A stretch of DNA of 64,000 nt, taken from contig NZ_JACCDD010000008.1 of NCBI RefSeq assembly GCF_013415115.1, positions 62,001 to 126,000 on the forward strand. Reading direction: 5' to 3'. The notes under the pieces are model-generated. The model did no database searches. It worked only from the letters and a program-made list of their open reading frames with translations, and was not told the DNA's origin. Positions within the stretch are counted from its first letter, which is position 1. Each line of letters begins with the position of its first letter. Positions 1 through 9,000 of this stretch are shown piece after piece. The stretch comes from Vreelandella zhaodongensis (lineage in GTDB: Bacteria; Pseudomonadota; Gammaproteobacteria; Pseudomonadales; Halomonadaceae). The position numbers and the translations under genes are program-made.

Positions 1-260
1 GCCGAGCAGATAAAGCGATGACTCGGCAGACGTTCTGGCACCGCATTAAAGCCCACGCAATCACCGCAGGGATTACGCGCCCCTTATCGCCTCATACGTT
101 GCGTCACGCGTTTGCGACCCATTTATTGAATCATGGTGCTAATTTGCGGGTCGTACAGCTGTTGTTAGGTCATAGCGACCTATCTACAACGCAAATTTAT
201 ACGCATGTTGCCCAGGCGCGCCTGGAGCAATTGCATGCCGATCATCATCCGCGAGGTTGA
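1..260 (+). CDS. xerD: Site-specific tyrosine recombinase XerD, C-terminal part
   Basis: The gene enters from the left edge; its reading frame begins at base 3, so only about 85 C-terminal residues are visible. They contain the tyrosine-recombinase catalytic signature: [12 protein letters not shown] (His and Arg of the active site), then [16 protein letters not shown] with the second His and the nucleophilic Tyr. XerD works with XerC to resolve chromosome dimers at dif under FtsK control. The ending HADHHPRG and the following dsbC favour XerD over XerC. The stop lies 7 bases before the dsbC start, so the two are probably cotranscribed. Confidence 0.93.
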   Translation, partial: RADKAMTRQTFWHRIKAHAITAGITRPLSPHTLRHAFATHLLNHGANLRVVQLLLGHSDLSTTQIYTHVAQARLEQLHADHHPRG

Positions 261-267
261 AGAGACA

Positions 268-1023
268 ATGCATCAACGTATGTCTTTAGTTGCTAAATCC
301 TGTGTTCCTTGGCTGGCGTTGGCGGGCTTACTGCCCGCTGTTGCCAGTGCGGATGCTGTGTCCGAACGTTTAGCGGAAAGTTTACAAGTTAACGGCCAGT
401 CAATGCCGGTAGAGCAGGTAAGCGCCACGCCGATGGACGGGCTATACCACGTTCGCTTAGAAAACGGGGAATCCTTTTACTCCAATGCCGATGGCAGCCA
501 TTTTTTAATAGGAGACCTTTACCAAAACACAGATAATGGCTTAGTCAACTTGACGGAACAGGGACGCAATCAAGAAAGAGCCGATGCACTGGCCGCCGTG
601 CCGGACAGCGAGCGCGTCATCTTTAGAGGAATGAAGTCGCCAAAAGCGACGATTGTGGTGTTCACTGACCCTAGTTGCCCCTACTGTGTGCGCTTGCACG
701 AAGCGATACCAGAGCTTAACGAACGTGATATAGCCGTGCATTATATGGCATTTCCGCGTGCGGGCATGGGCAGCAACGCGGCGACATCGTTAGAGCGAGT
801 GTGGTGCTCAGAAAACCGCAGTGAAGCGATGAACCAAGTCAAGCAAGGGCAGGAATTGACCACGACGGCAAGCTGCGATAACCCTGTTGCCGACCAGTTT
901 GAATTAGGTAAATTATTAGGGGTTCAGGGCACGCCTGCCATTGTATTACCTAATGGTCAATTGGTACCGGGATTTGTACCCCCCGACCGGCTCGTTGGCA
1001 TGTTAGGCTTAGAAGACGAATAA
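268..1023 (+). CDS. dsbC: Thiol:disulfide interchange protein DsbC (periplasmic disulfide isomerase)
   Basis: The product is 251 residues, beginning with a signal peptide (hydrophobic WLALAGLLPAVASA) and followed by a small N-terminal dimerisation domain. A thioredoxin fold follows, with active site DPSCPYCVRLHE, a CxYC motif typical of DsbC. Near the C-terminus the cis-proline loop GVQGTPAIVLPNG is present. DsbC isomerises wrong disulfides in the periplasm and is kept reduced by DsbD. The open frame extends upstream to 205 inside xerD, but ATG 268 follows purine-rich GAGGTTGAAGAG and starts a normal signal peptide, so I use it. The xerD-dsbC order matches E. coli. Confidence 0.93.
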   Translation: MHQRMSLVAKSCVPWLALAGLLPAVASADAVSERLAESLQVNGQSMPVEQVSATPMDGLYHVRLENGESFYSNADGSHFLIGDLYQNTDNGLVNLTEQGRNQERADALAAVPDSERVIFRGMKSPKATIVVFTDPSCPYCVRLHEAIPELNERDIAVHYMAFPRAGMGSNAATSLERVWCSENRSEAMNQVKQGQELTTTASCDNPVADQFELGKLLGVQGTPAIVLPNGQLVPGFVPPDRLVGMLGLEDE

Positions 1024-1108
1024 CGTCACGGGAAGTGACGAACGATAGCGCTGAGACACTGATTTAAGAAGTGGCACCCAGGGTGCCCATCACGAAAGGG
1101 GAAGTATT

Positions 1109-2425
1109 TTGAAACCGGTAAGAGTAGGCATTTGTGGGTTAGGTACAGTCGGTGGCGGCACGTTCAACGTGTTAACGCGTAATGCGGATGATATTAGTCG
1201 TCGTGCGGGCCGCCCGATTGTGATTGAGCAGGTTGCCCACCGCAGTATTCATCCCGACTGCGATATTACCGGCATTAACGCGACCTCTGATGTGTTTGAG
1301 GTAGCTAACAACCCTAACGTGGATGTGTTGGTAGAGTTGATCGGTGGCTACGATATTGCTCGTGAACTGGTGCTAACTGCCATCGAAAACGGTAAGCATG
1401 TGGTCACCGCCAATAAAGCGTTGATTGCTGTTCATGGCAATGAAATTTTCCGAGCGGCCCATGAAAAGGGCGTCATTGTTGCCTTTGAAGCGGCTGTTGC
1501 TGGCGGAATCCCAGTGATTAAATCGCTACGCGAAGGTCTTGGTGCCAACCGTATCGAGTGGGTTGCGGGCATCATTAACGGCACCGGCAACTACATCCTC
1601 ACTCACATGCGTGATGAAGGCCGCGCCTTTGAAGACGTGTTGGCCGAAGCCCAGGCACTAGGTTACGCAGAGTCTGACCCTACCTTCGATGTGGAAGGTA
1701 TCGATGCCGCTCATAAATTGACTATTCTGGCATCAATTGCCTATGGGGTGCCGCTGCAGTTTGATAAAGCCTTCACCGAAGGTATTTCTCGCATTACTGC
1801 TGAAGACGTCGAGCAAGCTGATAACCTGGGCTACGTGATTAAGCATTTGGGCATCTCGAAACGGACTGACCAAGGGCTGGAACTGCGGGTTCACCCGACG
1901 TTGATTCCCAAAGAGCGCCTGCTGGCGAATGTGCACGGCGTTAAAAATGCGATTGCTGTGATGGGCGATGCGGTTGGCCCAACGCTCTACTACGGTGCAG
2001 GTGCAGGTGCTGAACCAACGGCTTCCGCTGTCGTTGCCGACCTTCTTGATGTTGCCCGTGATATCGCCACCGACCATCACTATCGGGTGCCTTACCTAGC
2101 GTTTAGCGGCATCGACGACGATTCAAGTCAATTGCCGATTATGCCGATGGAAGACATCACCACGGCCTATTATCTGCGCCTGCTGGCGGTGGACCGCCCG
2201 GGTGTATTGGCGCGTGTTGCCACCATTCTGGCGGAGCAGGGCATCTCTATTGAGGCGCTGATCCAGAAAGAGGCTACCGAAGGCGAGCTGGTGCCGATCA
2301 TTTTGCTGACTCACCGCACCAAAGAGAAGCAGATGAACGATGCTATTCGTGAGATCGAGTCCATGGCGGATATTGCTGGCCCTGTTACCCGTATTCGCGT
2401 TGAAAGCCTGAGCGAGGGAGAGTAA
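1109..2425 (+). CDS. hom: Homoserine dehydrogenase
   Basis: The product is 438 residues. It reduces aspartate semialdehyde to homoserine with NAD(P)H, feeding threonine, methionine and isoleucine synthesis. The N-terminus carries the Rossmann motif GICGLGTVGGG. The catalytic region follows, with NKALIA and the GIINGTGNYIL and GYAESDPTFDVEGIDAAHK blocks. A C-terminal ACT domain (about residues 355-430, RLLAVDRPGVLARVATIL) suggests feedback control by an amino acid. The start is TTG at 1109, preceded by AAAGGGGA at good spacing; the sequence KPVRVGICGLGTVG fits a native N-terminus. thrC begins 3 bases after the stop, so the genes form an operon. Confidence 0.95.
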   Translation: MKPVRVGICGLGTVGGGTFNVLTRNADDISRRAGRPIVIEQVAHRSIHPDCDITGINATSDVFEVANNPNVDVLVELIGGYDIARELVLTAIENGKHVVTANKALIAVHGNEIFRAAHEKGVIVAFEAAVAGGIPVIKSLREGLGANRIEWVAGIINGTGNYILTHMRDEGRAFEDVLAEAQALGYAESDPTFDVEGIDAAHKLTILASIAYGVPLQFDKAFTEGISRITAEDVEQADNLGYVIKHLGISKRTDQGLELRVHPTLIPKERLLANVHGVKNAIAVMGDAVGPTLYYGAGAGAEPTASAVVADLLDVARDIATDHHYRVPYLAFSGIDDDSSQLPIMPMEDITTAYYLRLLAVDRPGVLARVATILAEQGISIEALIQKEATEGELVPIILLTHRTKEKQMNDAIREIESMADIAGPVTRIRVESLSEGE

Positions 2426-2428
2426 CCC

Positions 2429-3817
2429 ATGCGTTATGTCAGTACGCGCGGGCAAGCGCCCGCGCTCTCCTTCGAAGAAGTTGTGTTAACCGGCATGGCA
2501 AGCGACGGCGGGCTCTACGTGCCGGAAACACTGCCCGAGTTCTCCAAGGAAGAGCTGGCCAGTATGTCAGGTCTTTCCTATGCTGAGATTGCTTTTCGGG
2601 TCATGAAGCCGTTTGTAAACGGCGAAATTGACGACGACACTTTTCGCCGTTTGGTAACAGAAGCCTACGCCACGTTCAATCATGACGCCGTTGTACCGCT
2701 GAAGCAGCTGGATGCAAGCCACTTTTTGCTAGAGCAGTTCCACGGCCCAACGCTGGCGTTTAAAGATGTCGCGCTGCAGTTGCTGGGGCGCCTGCTGGAC
2801 CACTTCCTGAAAAAGCGTGGCGAGCGTGCCGTGATTATGGGCGCGACGTCTGGGGATACCGGGTCGGCGGCGATTGAAGGCTGTCGCCACTGCGACAACC
2901 TCGATATTTTTATTCTGCATCCGCATAATCGCGTATCAGAAGTCCAGCGCCGCCAGATGACCTCGGTGCTAGCCAACAACGTTTTCAATATTGCGATTGA
3001 AGGCAACTTTGATGATGCCCAAGCAATGGTCAAGGCAAGCTTTGCTAATCAGGATTTCCTGAAGGGCACGCGCTTAGTGGCGGTGAACTCGATCAACTGG
3101 GCGCGCATCATGGCGCAGATCGTGTATTACATTGCTGCTGGCGTTGCGTTGGGTGCGCCTCAGCGGGAAGTGAGCTTCTGCGTTCCGTCGGCTAACTTTG
3201 GTAACGTCTTCGCAGGCTATATGGCGTTTAAGATGGGCTTGCCGGTAAAGCAGTTCATTATTGCCACCAATGCCAACGACATTCTGCATCGCACGCTTGC
3301 CGCCAACGACTTCTCTAAGAAAGAGTTGGCAGCGACCCTTGCGCCTTCAATGGACATTGTTGTTTCGTCAAACTTTGAGCGTTTGCTGTTTGATGCTTAC
3401 GACCGCGATGGGGCTGCTGTGGCGGCGCTGCTAGAACGCTTCCAGCAAGAGCCTACGGCGCTTGCTGATGCACCGCTGGCCAAGTTGCGCGAAAAATTCG
3501 CCAGCCACAGCGTTGACGATGCGACCATTCTGGAAGTCATTCGTGAAGCCCATCACCGTACTGGGGAGATTCTTGACCCTCATACGGCTACCGGTTATCG
3601 CGCTGCCGAGCGCGCACGAGTGGATACCACAACGCCAGTCATTACGTTGGCCACCGCGCATCCAGCGAAGTTTGCTGAAGCCGTGGTTAAGGCGGGCTTC
3701 CAAGGCGTGCCGTTACCCACTCATATGGATGACCTGCTGGAGCGTGAAGAGCGTTACACAGTGCTGCCAGCTGAGCTGAGTGCCGTGCAGCAGTTCGTCG
3801 CTGACAATCGGCGCTGA
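2429..3817 (+). CDS. thrC: Threonine synthase
   Basis: The product is 462 residues, a PLP enzyme converting O-phosphohomoserine to threonine. The N-terminus MRYVSTRGQAPALSFEEVVLTGMASDGGLYVPE is typical of the long proteobacterial class (given here as a whole only to mark the class; key part is ASDGGLYVPE). The PLP lysine lies in GPTLAFKDVALQ, and the phosphate-binding loop is MGATSGDTGSAA. The gene is tightly coupled to hom upstream and followed 6 bases later by recJ, the same arrangement seen in Pseudomonas relatives. Confidence 0.95.
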   Translation: MRYVSTRGQAPALSFEEVVLTGMASDGGLYVPETLPEFSKEELASMSGLSYAEIAFRVMKPFVNGEIDDDTFRRLVTEAYATFNHDAVVPLKQLDASHFLLEQFHGPTLAFKDVALQLLGRLLDHFLKKRGERAVIMGATSGDTGSAAIEGCRHCDNLDIFILHPHNRVSEVQRRQMTSVLANNVFNIAIEGNFDDAQAMVKASFANQDFLKGTRLVAVNSINWARIMAQIVYYIAAGVALGAPQREVSFCVPSANFGNVFAGYMAFKMGLPVKQFIIATNANDILHRTLAANDFSKKELAATLAPSMDIVVSSNFERLLFDAYDRDGAAVAALLERFQQEPTALADAPLAKLREKFASHSVDDATILEVIREAHHRTGEILDPHTATGYRAAERARVDTTTPVITLATAHPAKFAEAVVKAGFQGVPLPTHMDDLLEREERYTVLPAELSAVQQFVADNRR

Positions 3818-3823
3818 GGCGTC

Positions 3824-5620
3824 ATGGCCGACGAACCAACACCCACGCAAAATGCCAACCAGCCACGCTTAGAGCCTCGTCCACTGGACGAGGCTGTCTA
3901 TTTGCGTGCCCAAGCGGAAGGTTTAAGCGAGCTACAAGCGCGGCTATTGGCCTCACGCTTGCCGGGCTACACGGCGCAACTCGCACCGCTGGTTGCGCCG
4001 AGCTTACGTTACTTGGCGCACCCAGAAAAACTAGCCGATGGCCGCCGCGCCGCTGAACGTATCGCCCAGGCAGTGGCAGAAAGGGAATCCATCGGCATTC
4101 TCACCGACTACGACGTGGATGGTATTACCTCCCATGTGGTGATTCGGCGCACGTTGGCGGAGCTGTTTGGCGTACCCGAACACAAATTACATAGTTTGAT
4201 TGGTCACCGTATTCACGATGGCTATGGTATTAGTCTGCCGCTGGTGGAGCGCACGCTTGGTTTAAAGCCGCTGCCCACCCTGGTGATTACCGCTGACTGC
4301 GGTAGTTCAGATGAGCCACGCATTGCACGCTTAAAAGCCGCCGGTATTGATGTGGTGGTTAGCGACCACCATGCGCTGCCGTTGGAAGGCCCGCCGCCTT
4401 CCGCCTACGCCTGTGTTAACCCGACGCGTAGTGATTGTGACTATCCCGATAAAACCATCGCGGGGTGTATGGTGGCGTGGCTTCTGATGTCGCTTGCCCG
4501 TGGCGTATTGGTTGAATGGGGTGTGTTGCCTGACGCGACACCTAAGCTGTCGCCGTGGCTTTCTTACGTCGCGCTGGGCACCGTGGCGGACTGTGTTTCC
4601 TTGGGCGGTAGCCCAGCCAACCGTGCAGTGGTTAGCTACGGGTTAACACTGATCAATCGCATGGATGCTGCCTGTTGGCGCGCCATGGCTGCGCGGCTCG
4701 GCGCAGATAGCGTGCCGTTTAACGCCGAAACGCTGGCGTTCCAAATGGGGCCAAGAATTAACGCCCGCTCGCGGCTGGATGATCCCTACGCGGCGCTGCA
4801 CTTTATGCTGGCGGAAAGCGACAGTGTCGCCAATCGCCAGCTAGAGGTGCTCGACCAGGACAATCAGTCCCGCAAGGCGATTGAGGCGGACATGGCAGAA
4901 GAGGCACGTACGCTTGCTGCTCCTGCGCTGGAAGCCAATGAGCCTGCGGTGGTGGTGCTGCTAGAAGACGGCCACCCAGGCGTACAGGGAATTGTCGCTT
5001 CACGGTTAGTGCAGGCCTATGGTCGCCCCGCGTTGGTGCTGACCCGAGCCGCGGCGCCTAATATGTTGACCGGCTCTGGCCGCTCGATTGATGGTCTGCA
5101 CCTGAGGGATGCGTTGCAACGCACCTTTGAGCTGGCCCCCGAGGCGTTACCACGCTTTGGCGGCCACAGTGGGGCGGCCGGTGTCGGCATACCAAGAGAG
5201 CAGCTAGCGGCCTTTAAAGCTGCATTTTTACAGGCAGTTGGCGAGCAGCTGGGCGATACGCCGCTTTACCCACGGCTGTGGACGGATGGTGAGCTTTCCA
5301 CGGCCCAGCTGTCTTTGGTAACGCTTACCGAGGTCGAAGCTCTTGGCCCTTACGGGCGTGAATTTGACCCGCCGCTGTTTGAAGGGCGCTTTATTGTTGA
5401 AGCGCTACGCCCCGTAGGTGCTGAAGGTTCACACTTAATGATGGAGCTTTCTATGGGCGCGGTGACCAGCAAAGCGATTTGGTTCCGAGCGCTAACCCCT
5501 GGGGAGCTACCCTCGTTTAGCGTGGGCGATACGCTGCACTGCGCCTATAAGCTCAATCGTAACCGCTGGCGAGGTCGAGAGTCATTGCAGTTGATGGTTG
5601 AGCACGCCAGCCCCGTCTAA
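3824..5620 (+). CDS. recJ: Single-stranded-DNA-specific exonuclease RecJ
   Basis: The product is 598 residues, a 5'-3' ssDNA exonuclease of the DHH superfamily used in recombination and mismatch or base-excision repair. Visible motifs are the metal-binding LTDYDVDGITS, TADCGSSDE, the DHH motif VVSDHHALP with the following NPTRSDCDYP, and the DHHA1 domain GGHSGAAGVGI. Length is normal for the family. ATG 3824 lies 6 bases after the thrC stop, suggesting readthrough from the threonine operon. The distal neighbour is not prfB, as it is in E. coli, but an inserted block. Confidence 0.95.
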   Translation: MADEPTPTQNANQPRLEPRPLDEAVYLRAQAEGLSELQARLLASRLPGYTAQLAPLVAPSLRYLAHPEKLADGRRAAERIAQAVAERESIGILTDYDVDGITSHVVIRRTLAELFGVPEHKLHSLIGHRIHDGYGISLPLVERTLGLKPLPTLVITADCGSSDEPRIARLKAAGIDVVVSDHHALPLEGPPPSAYACVNPTRSDCDYPDKTIAGCMVAWLLMSLARGVLVEWGVLPDATPKLSPWLSYVALGTVADCVSLGGSPANRAVVSYGLTLINRMDAACWRAMAARLGADSVPFNAETLAFQMGPRINARSRLDDPYAALHFMLAESDSVANRQLEVLDQDNQSRKAIEADMAEEARTLAAPALEANEPAVVVLLEDGHPGVQGIVASRLVQAYGRPALVLTRAAAPNMLTGSGRSIDGLHLRDALQRTFELAPEALPRFGGHSGAAGVGIPREQLAAFKAAFLQAVGEQLGDTPLYPRLWTDGELSTAQLSLVTLTEVEALGPYGREFDPPLFEGRFIVEALRPVGAEGSHLMMELSMGAVTSKAIWFRALTPGELPSFSVGDTLHCAYKLNRNRWRGRESLQLMVEHASPV

Positions 5621-5690
5621 TCCCGCATTCGTTAATATTCACCCCGTTGTGTTGGGCTCAATGCGTTGCCCATCCATCAAGGACGCCATC

Positions 5691-6308
5691 ATGCCTGTAG
5701 ATAATCCAATCAAAGATCCGCACCAGCCTTATGAAGACGTAATGGCGATGTTGTTGGGTACGTTTTTTGTGGCGCTAGGCGTGGCCTTATATACCCACGC
5801 AGTGCTCATTACTGGCAGCACTGCAGGGATGGCGCTGCTATTGAATTACATTACTGGGTGGGGGTTTGGCATTTGGTTTTTCGCGATTAACCTGCCTTTT
5901 TACTATCTGGCGGTGAAACGGATGGGGTGGGGGTTTACGCTGCGTACCTTTGCCGCTATTGGCCTTGTGTCGCTATTTTCCGAACTAACCCAAGGCTGGG
6001 TGCAGTTTGCCAGCGTACCATCGCTATATGCCGCGTTGATGGGCGGCGCGCTGATGGGGATTGGTATGCTAATGCTGTTTCGTCACCGTACCAGCCTGGG
6101 GGGCATCAATATTCTGGCGCTTTACCTGCAAGAAAAGCACGGCCTGCGGGCAGGCTATGTGCAGCTGGGTATCGATGCGCTAATTTTACTGGTAGCGCTT
6201 ACCCAGCTACCGCTAGACCGAGTGGGCTACTCGGTGCTGGGGGCGCTCACGCTGAACTTGATCATTGCTCTTAACCACAAGCCAGGGCGCTATATTGGGG
6301 TTAGCTAA
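5691..6308 (+). CDS. YitT family integral membrane protein
   Basis: The product is 205 residues with five or so hydrophobic segments, including MLLGTFFVALGVALYTHA and ALMGGALMGIGMLMLF. The motif ITGSTAGMALLLNYITG and the RHRTSLGGINILALYLQ block are typical of YitT/DUF161 membrane proteins. The cytoplasmic DUF2179 domain found in Firmicute members is absent. The transported substrate, if any, is unknown. The open frame begins at 5598 inside recJ, but ATG 5691 has AAGGA 7-8 bases upstream and is the likelier start. Confidence 0.8.
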   Translation: MPVDNPIKDPHQPYEDVMAMLLGTFFVALGVALYTHAVLITGSTAGMALLLNYITGWGFGIWFFAINLPFYYLAVKRMGWGFTLRTFAAIGLVSLFSELTQGWVQFASVPSLYAALMGGALMGIGMLMLFRHRTSLGGINILALYLQEKHGLRAGYVQLGIDALILLVALTQLPLDRVGYSVLGALTLNLIIALNHKPGRYIGVS

Positions 6309-6508
6309 AAGACTCTAATTAAGGCTGATAATCAGGAATTCTAGAGCAAAGGCGGGTACGGTAGTGTTACTGCGTCAAGTATCTGCGCGCGAGGCACCTC
6401 CACGTTATTTGTTACGGTCACTCAAAACGCCCCGCGTATGTTGTCTGGCCGATGCCCATATCGAACATACACGGCTAGTAAGGAAGGCCTTAAAAGCGCC
6501 TTCCAGGA
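6309..6508. promoter_or_regulatory. Intergenic region with two inverted repeats ahead of the P450 gene
   Basis: About 230 bases separate the YitT gene from the P450 ATG at 6536. Two dyads are visible. GTATGTT at 6436-6442 is repeated inverted as AACATAC at 6464-6470, with a 21-base gap. GGAAGGC at 6482-6488 pairs with GCCTTCC at 6498-6504. They could be operator half-sites or, for the second, an RNA hairpin next to the translation start. I see no convincing -35/-10 pair. A 71-codon frame starting at GTG 6364 has no ribosome-binding site and overlaps the P450 start, so I do not call it. Confidence 0.4.
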
Positions 6509-6535
6509 ATGCGTATCTCAAGCAGGGCGCGGATA

Positions 6536-8017
6536 ATGGATTCAAGCAACGCAGAAGTAACCGCAAAACAATCAGATGATAATCAGCGGCTGGCTGACGC
6601 ATTGAAGCGAGTGCAATGTCTGGAGCCGCCGGTCAAGGTAAAGCCTGTTGCAGAAAATAAAGGCATCATGCACCGCATGCGTCGAGCACAGCACGATTTG
6701 CTTTCTGTCTGGCGTGAGAAGGACTACTCAATACGTACCTCGCGTATGAAGCTGCTGAATCAGGATTATGTGCTATGCAACAGCCCTGATACGGTGCGCC
6801 GAGTATTCCTTGAGCAGCATGACAACTACGATCGCAAAAGCCCGCAAATGCGGCGTGCGCTGACTCCCTTACTTGATGATGGGCTGTTTGTCAGCGACGG
6901 CGATTTGTGGCGTCAGCGCCGACGCCAATGTGCTCCATCGCTAACCAACGCTTTGTTGCCTGGTTTTTGTACCATCATGACTGCCTCGGCTGATGAGACT
7001 GCTAAACGATGGGCCGAGCATCCACAGGATGCGCCCATCGATATGCTTACCGAGATGGCTCACTTGACGGCGCGTATTATTGGCCGAACGATTTTTGGGG
7101 ATGATACAACGGACGAAGAGGCGGAGCAGGTGGTAGCTGGTTTTACCGAGTATCAGCATCATTCTGAGCATTTGGATATGGCTAACATGCTGGGTTTGCC
7201 CTTTTTGAGTTTGCTAGGCAATCCGCTGCGAAGGGCGCGTACGCGTTACTCAGCAAAACAAGTGCATGAAATTATTGACCGAATTATTGATCGCCATACG
7301 CAAAGATCAGGGCAGGGGCAGCACAGCCTAGTAGATAGCTTTATGGCGTCTATGAAAGATAGCGAAGACAGTGGCTGCCCGATGGGGCGCAAAGCTGTGC
7401 GTAATGAAGCGATTGTCATGTTTATGGCGGGACATGAAACGACCGCCAACGCACTGGCATGGTGCTGGTACTTACTCGATTATGATCGAGAGGTTATGGC
7501 GCTGCTGCAGCAAGAGCTTGATAACGTCCTCGGTGGAAGAACGCCATGCTACGAAGATGTTGCCAAACTGCCCTATACAATGGCGGTATTTGAGGAAGCC
7601 ATGCGGCTTTATCCGCCGGTGCCCATGCTAAGTCGCCAAGCGCGAGGTGCTGATCAGATTCGTAATCGTGAGGTGCGCCCAGGTACTGTCTTGCTCGTCT
7701 CCCCATGGCTGATGCATCGGCATCGCAAATTATGGGAAGCGCCAAATCATTTTGTTCCCGAGCGCTTTTTGCCCAAGGTGCCTCGTCCAGATAAATTTAC
7801 CTATCTCCCTTTCAGTGTAGGGCCCCGTGTTTGTTTGGGAAAACGCTTCGGACTATACGAGGGGGTGCTCTGCTTGGCGACATTGGCTCAACATTTCACG
7901 CCAACGTTGCTACCTGACCATCAGGTGACGATTGAGTGCCGACTTACGTTGCGTCCCCAAGGGGGGCTGCCTATGAAGTTGCAACCACGGAAACCCAATG
8001 ACAAGACCTGCCATTAA
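6536..8017 (+). CDS. Cytochrome P450
   Basis: The product is 493 residues from ATG 6536; a frame start at 6509 is possible but has AGGA immediately against the ATG. Diagnostic P450 motifs are in order: I-helix oxygen-binding FMAGHETTANAL, K-helix EEAMRLYPP (ExxR), a PERF-type element VPERFLP, and the heme-thiolate loop FSVGPRVCLGKRF with the axial Cys. The overall form resembles bacterial fatty-acid or alkane hydroxylase-like P450s, but the substrate is unknown. It is soluble, with no fused reductase and no ferredoxin gene nearby, so electron donors must come from elsewhere. Its 3' end overlaps the next gene by 20 bases, implying a joint function. Confidence 0.9.
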   Translation: MDSSNAEVTAKQSDDNQRLADALKRVQCLEPPVKVKPVAENKGIMHRMRRAQHDLLSVWREKDYSIRTSRMKLLNQDYVLCNSPDTVRRVFLEQHDNYDRKSPQMRRALTPLLDDGLFVSDGDLWRQRRRQCAPSLTNALLPGFCTIMTASADETAKRWAEHPQDAPIDMLTEMAHLTARIIGRTIFGDDTTDEEAEQVVAGFTEYQHHSEHLDMANMLGLPFLSLLGNPLRRARTRYSAKQVHEIIDRIIDRHTQRSGQGQHSLVDSFMASMKDSEDSGCPMGRKAVRNEAIVMFMAGHETTANALAWCWYLLDYDREVMALLQQELDNVLGGRTPCYEDVAKLPYTMAVFEEAMRLYPPVPMLSRQARGADQIRNREVRPGTVLLVSPWLMHRHRKLWEAPNHFVPERFLPKVPRPDKFTYLPFSVGPRVCLGKRFGLYEGVLCLATLAQHFTPTLLPDHQVTIECRLTLRPQGGLPMKLQPRKPNDKTCH

Positions 8018-8873
8018 TCGTGACGCGGTGCTAGCAGCTGTAATGCAGGGGCTACCGGTGTCGGCTGTCTCAGCCCTGGGGGCACGATTAGGAAGGCGCT
8101 ATGCCAAGAAAGCCTGGAATAGGCAGGCACGTTGGGTCGAGCGCCTGGTGGGCAATCTTGAGTTTCTGAATGATCGAACGCTGGAAACCGGTGAGCGCCG
8201 AGAACTGCTGATGGCTTATGGGGAGCAGATGGGGCGTGTTTATGCCGAGATCCCTGTTCTACCGCGGTTAGTGCGTAGCCCTAAATTTCATATCGTCAAT
8301 GCAGAGGCTATTCAGTCACTGTCGGGGCCTTGCCTCATCGTTACTCCGCACCTGGCTAACTGGGAAACCGGTTTAGCTTTCTTGGGGCGAGCACTGGATT
8401 CGCTATATATACTTTACGAGCCAAGAGAAACCGAGGCACGTATGGCGCTGGCCATGCGTGCACGGCAGACGATAATGCCCCATGCCCGCTTTATCTCAAC
8501 GGTACAGCCTCAGCCCATGCGGCAATTGATGACAGCTCTGTCGCAGGGAGCCAGCGTGTCAATCATGCCTGATGAACCGGGGCCTAATGGACATATACCA
8601 GCGTTTGGGAAAGAGCCATTGGCGCGGGGAAACCGTTGGATGGCCGCTAGGCTGGCTGCTAGTCAAGGTGCGCAAATCTTACCGTTATGCGTGACGCGGC
8701 ACCAAGGCGCTGAGATGACGTTGACGGTACACTCCCCGTTACCGAGGGAGCCTCGTTTGACCAGTCGGGAGCAGGCTATCAACTATTCTGAGCAAATGGA
8801 TGCATTGTTCGAAACCTGGATACGCCAAGCGCCAACGGATTGGTATTGGTTGAAAGATGTACGACTGTATTAG
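7998..8873 (+). CDS. LpxL/HtrB-like lysophospholipid or lipid A acyltransferase family protein
   Basis: The product is 291 residues. The motif TPHLANWETGLAF matches the HX4(D/E) catalytic site of LpxL/LpxM-type acyltransferases. Further on, SIMPDEPGPNGHIPAFGKE and the ending PTDWYWLKDVRLY resemble the family's DQ-containing and W-W blocks. There is no obvious N-terminal membrane anchor apart from a weak hydrophobic start (VLAAVMQGLPVSAVSALGA). Such enzymes move an acyl chain onto a lipid or natural-product acceptor at the inner membrane. The gene starts inside the end of the P450 gene. I infer a shared lipid-modifying pathway; the exact substrate cannot be read from sequence. Confidence 0.8.
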   Translation: MTRPAINRDAVLAAVMQGLPVSAVSALGARLGRRYAKKAWNRQARWVERLVGNLEFLNDRTLETGERRELLMAYGEQMGRVYAEIPVLPRLVRSPKFHIVNAEAIQSLSGPCLIVTPHLANWETGLAFLGRALDSLYILYEPRETEARMALAMRARQTIMPHARFISTVQPQPMRQLMTALSQGASVSIMPDEPGPNGHIPAFGKEPLARGNRWMAARLAASQGAQILPLCVTRHQGAEMTLTVHSPLPREPRLTSREQAINYSEQMDALFETWIRQAPTDWYWLKDVRLY

Positions 8874-8925
8874 CGCTATGAGGGGGGCATTCGTATTGAC
8901 GACTCCCTCGCGAGATACTTTCTTA

Positions 8926-9000
8926 TCAAGCGCTAAGCCAAAACCACCATACGATAGCGGCGATAAGGCAGCCCCCTGCCAAGTTGATCAATAGGCTCAT
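8926..9000 (-). CDS. 24-residue membrane microprotein overlapping the copper ATPase stop
   Basis: The ATG at 9000-8998 overlaps the TGA of the copper ATPase (8999-8997) in an ATGA arrangement, and the frame runs to TGA at 8928-8926. The peptide [21 protein letters not shown] followed by LSA is a single hydrophobic segment. It resembles the N-terminal anchor of the small cupredoxin-domain proteins that, as I recall, often follow CopA genes in Pseudomonas and Halomonas relatives, but the periplasmic domain is missing. It is either a real translationally coupled microprotein or the stump of a truncated cupredoxin gene. Confidence 0.5.
   Translation of the reverse strand: MSLLINLAGGCLIAAIVWWFWLSA

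Noticed and set aside
6364-6579. 71-codon frame before the P450 gene
   Set aside because: GTG start without ribosome-binding site, basic low-complexity content, overlaps the P450 start; no support as a gene.
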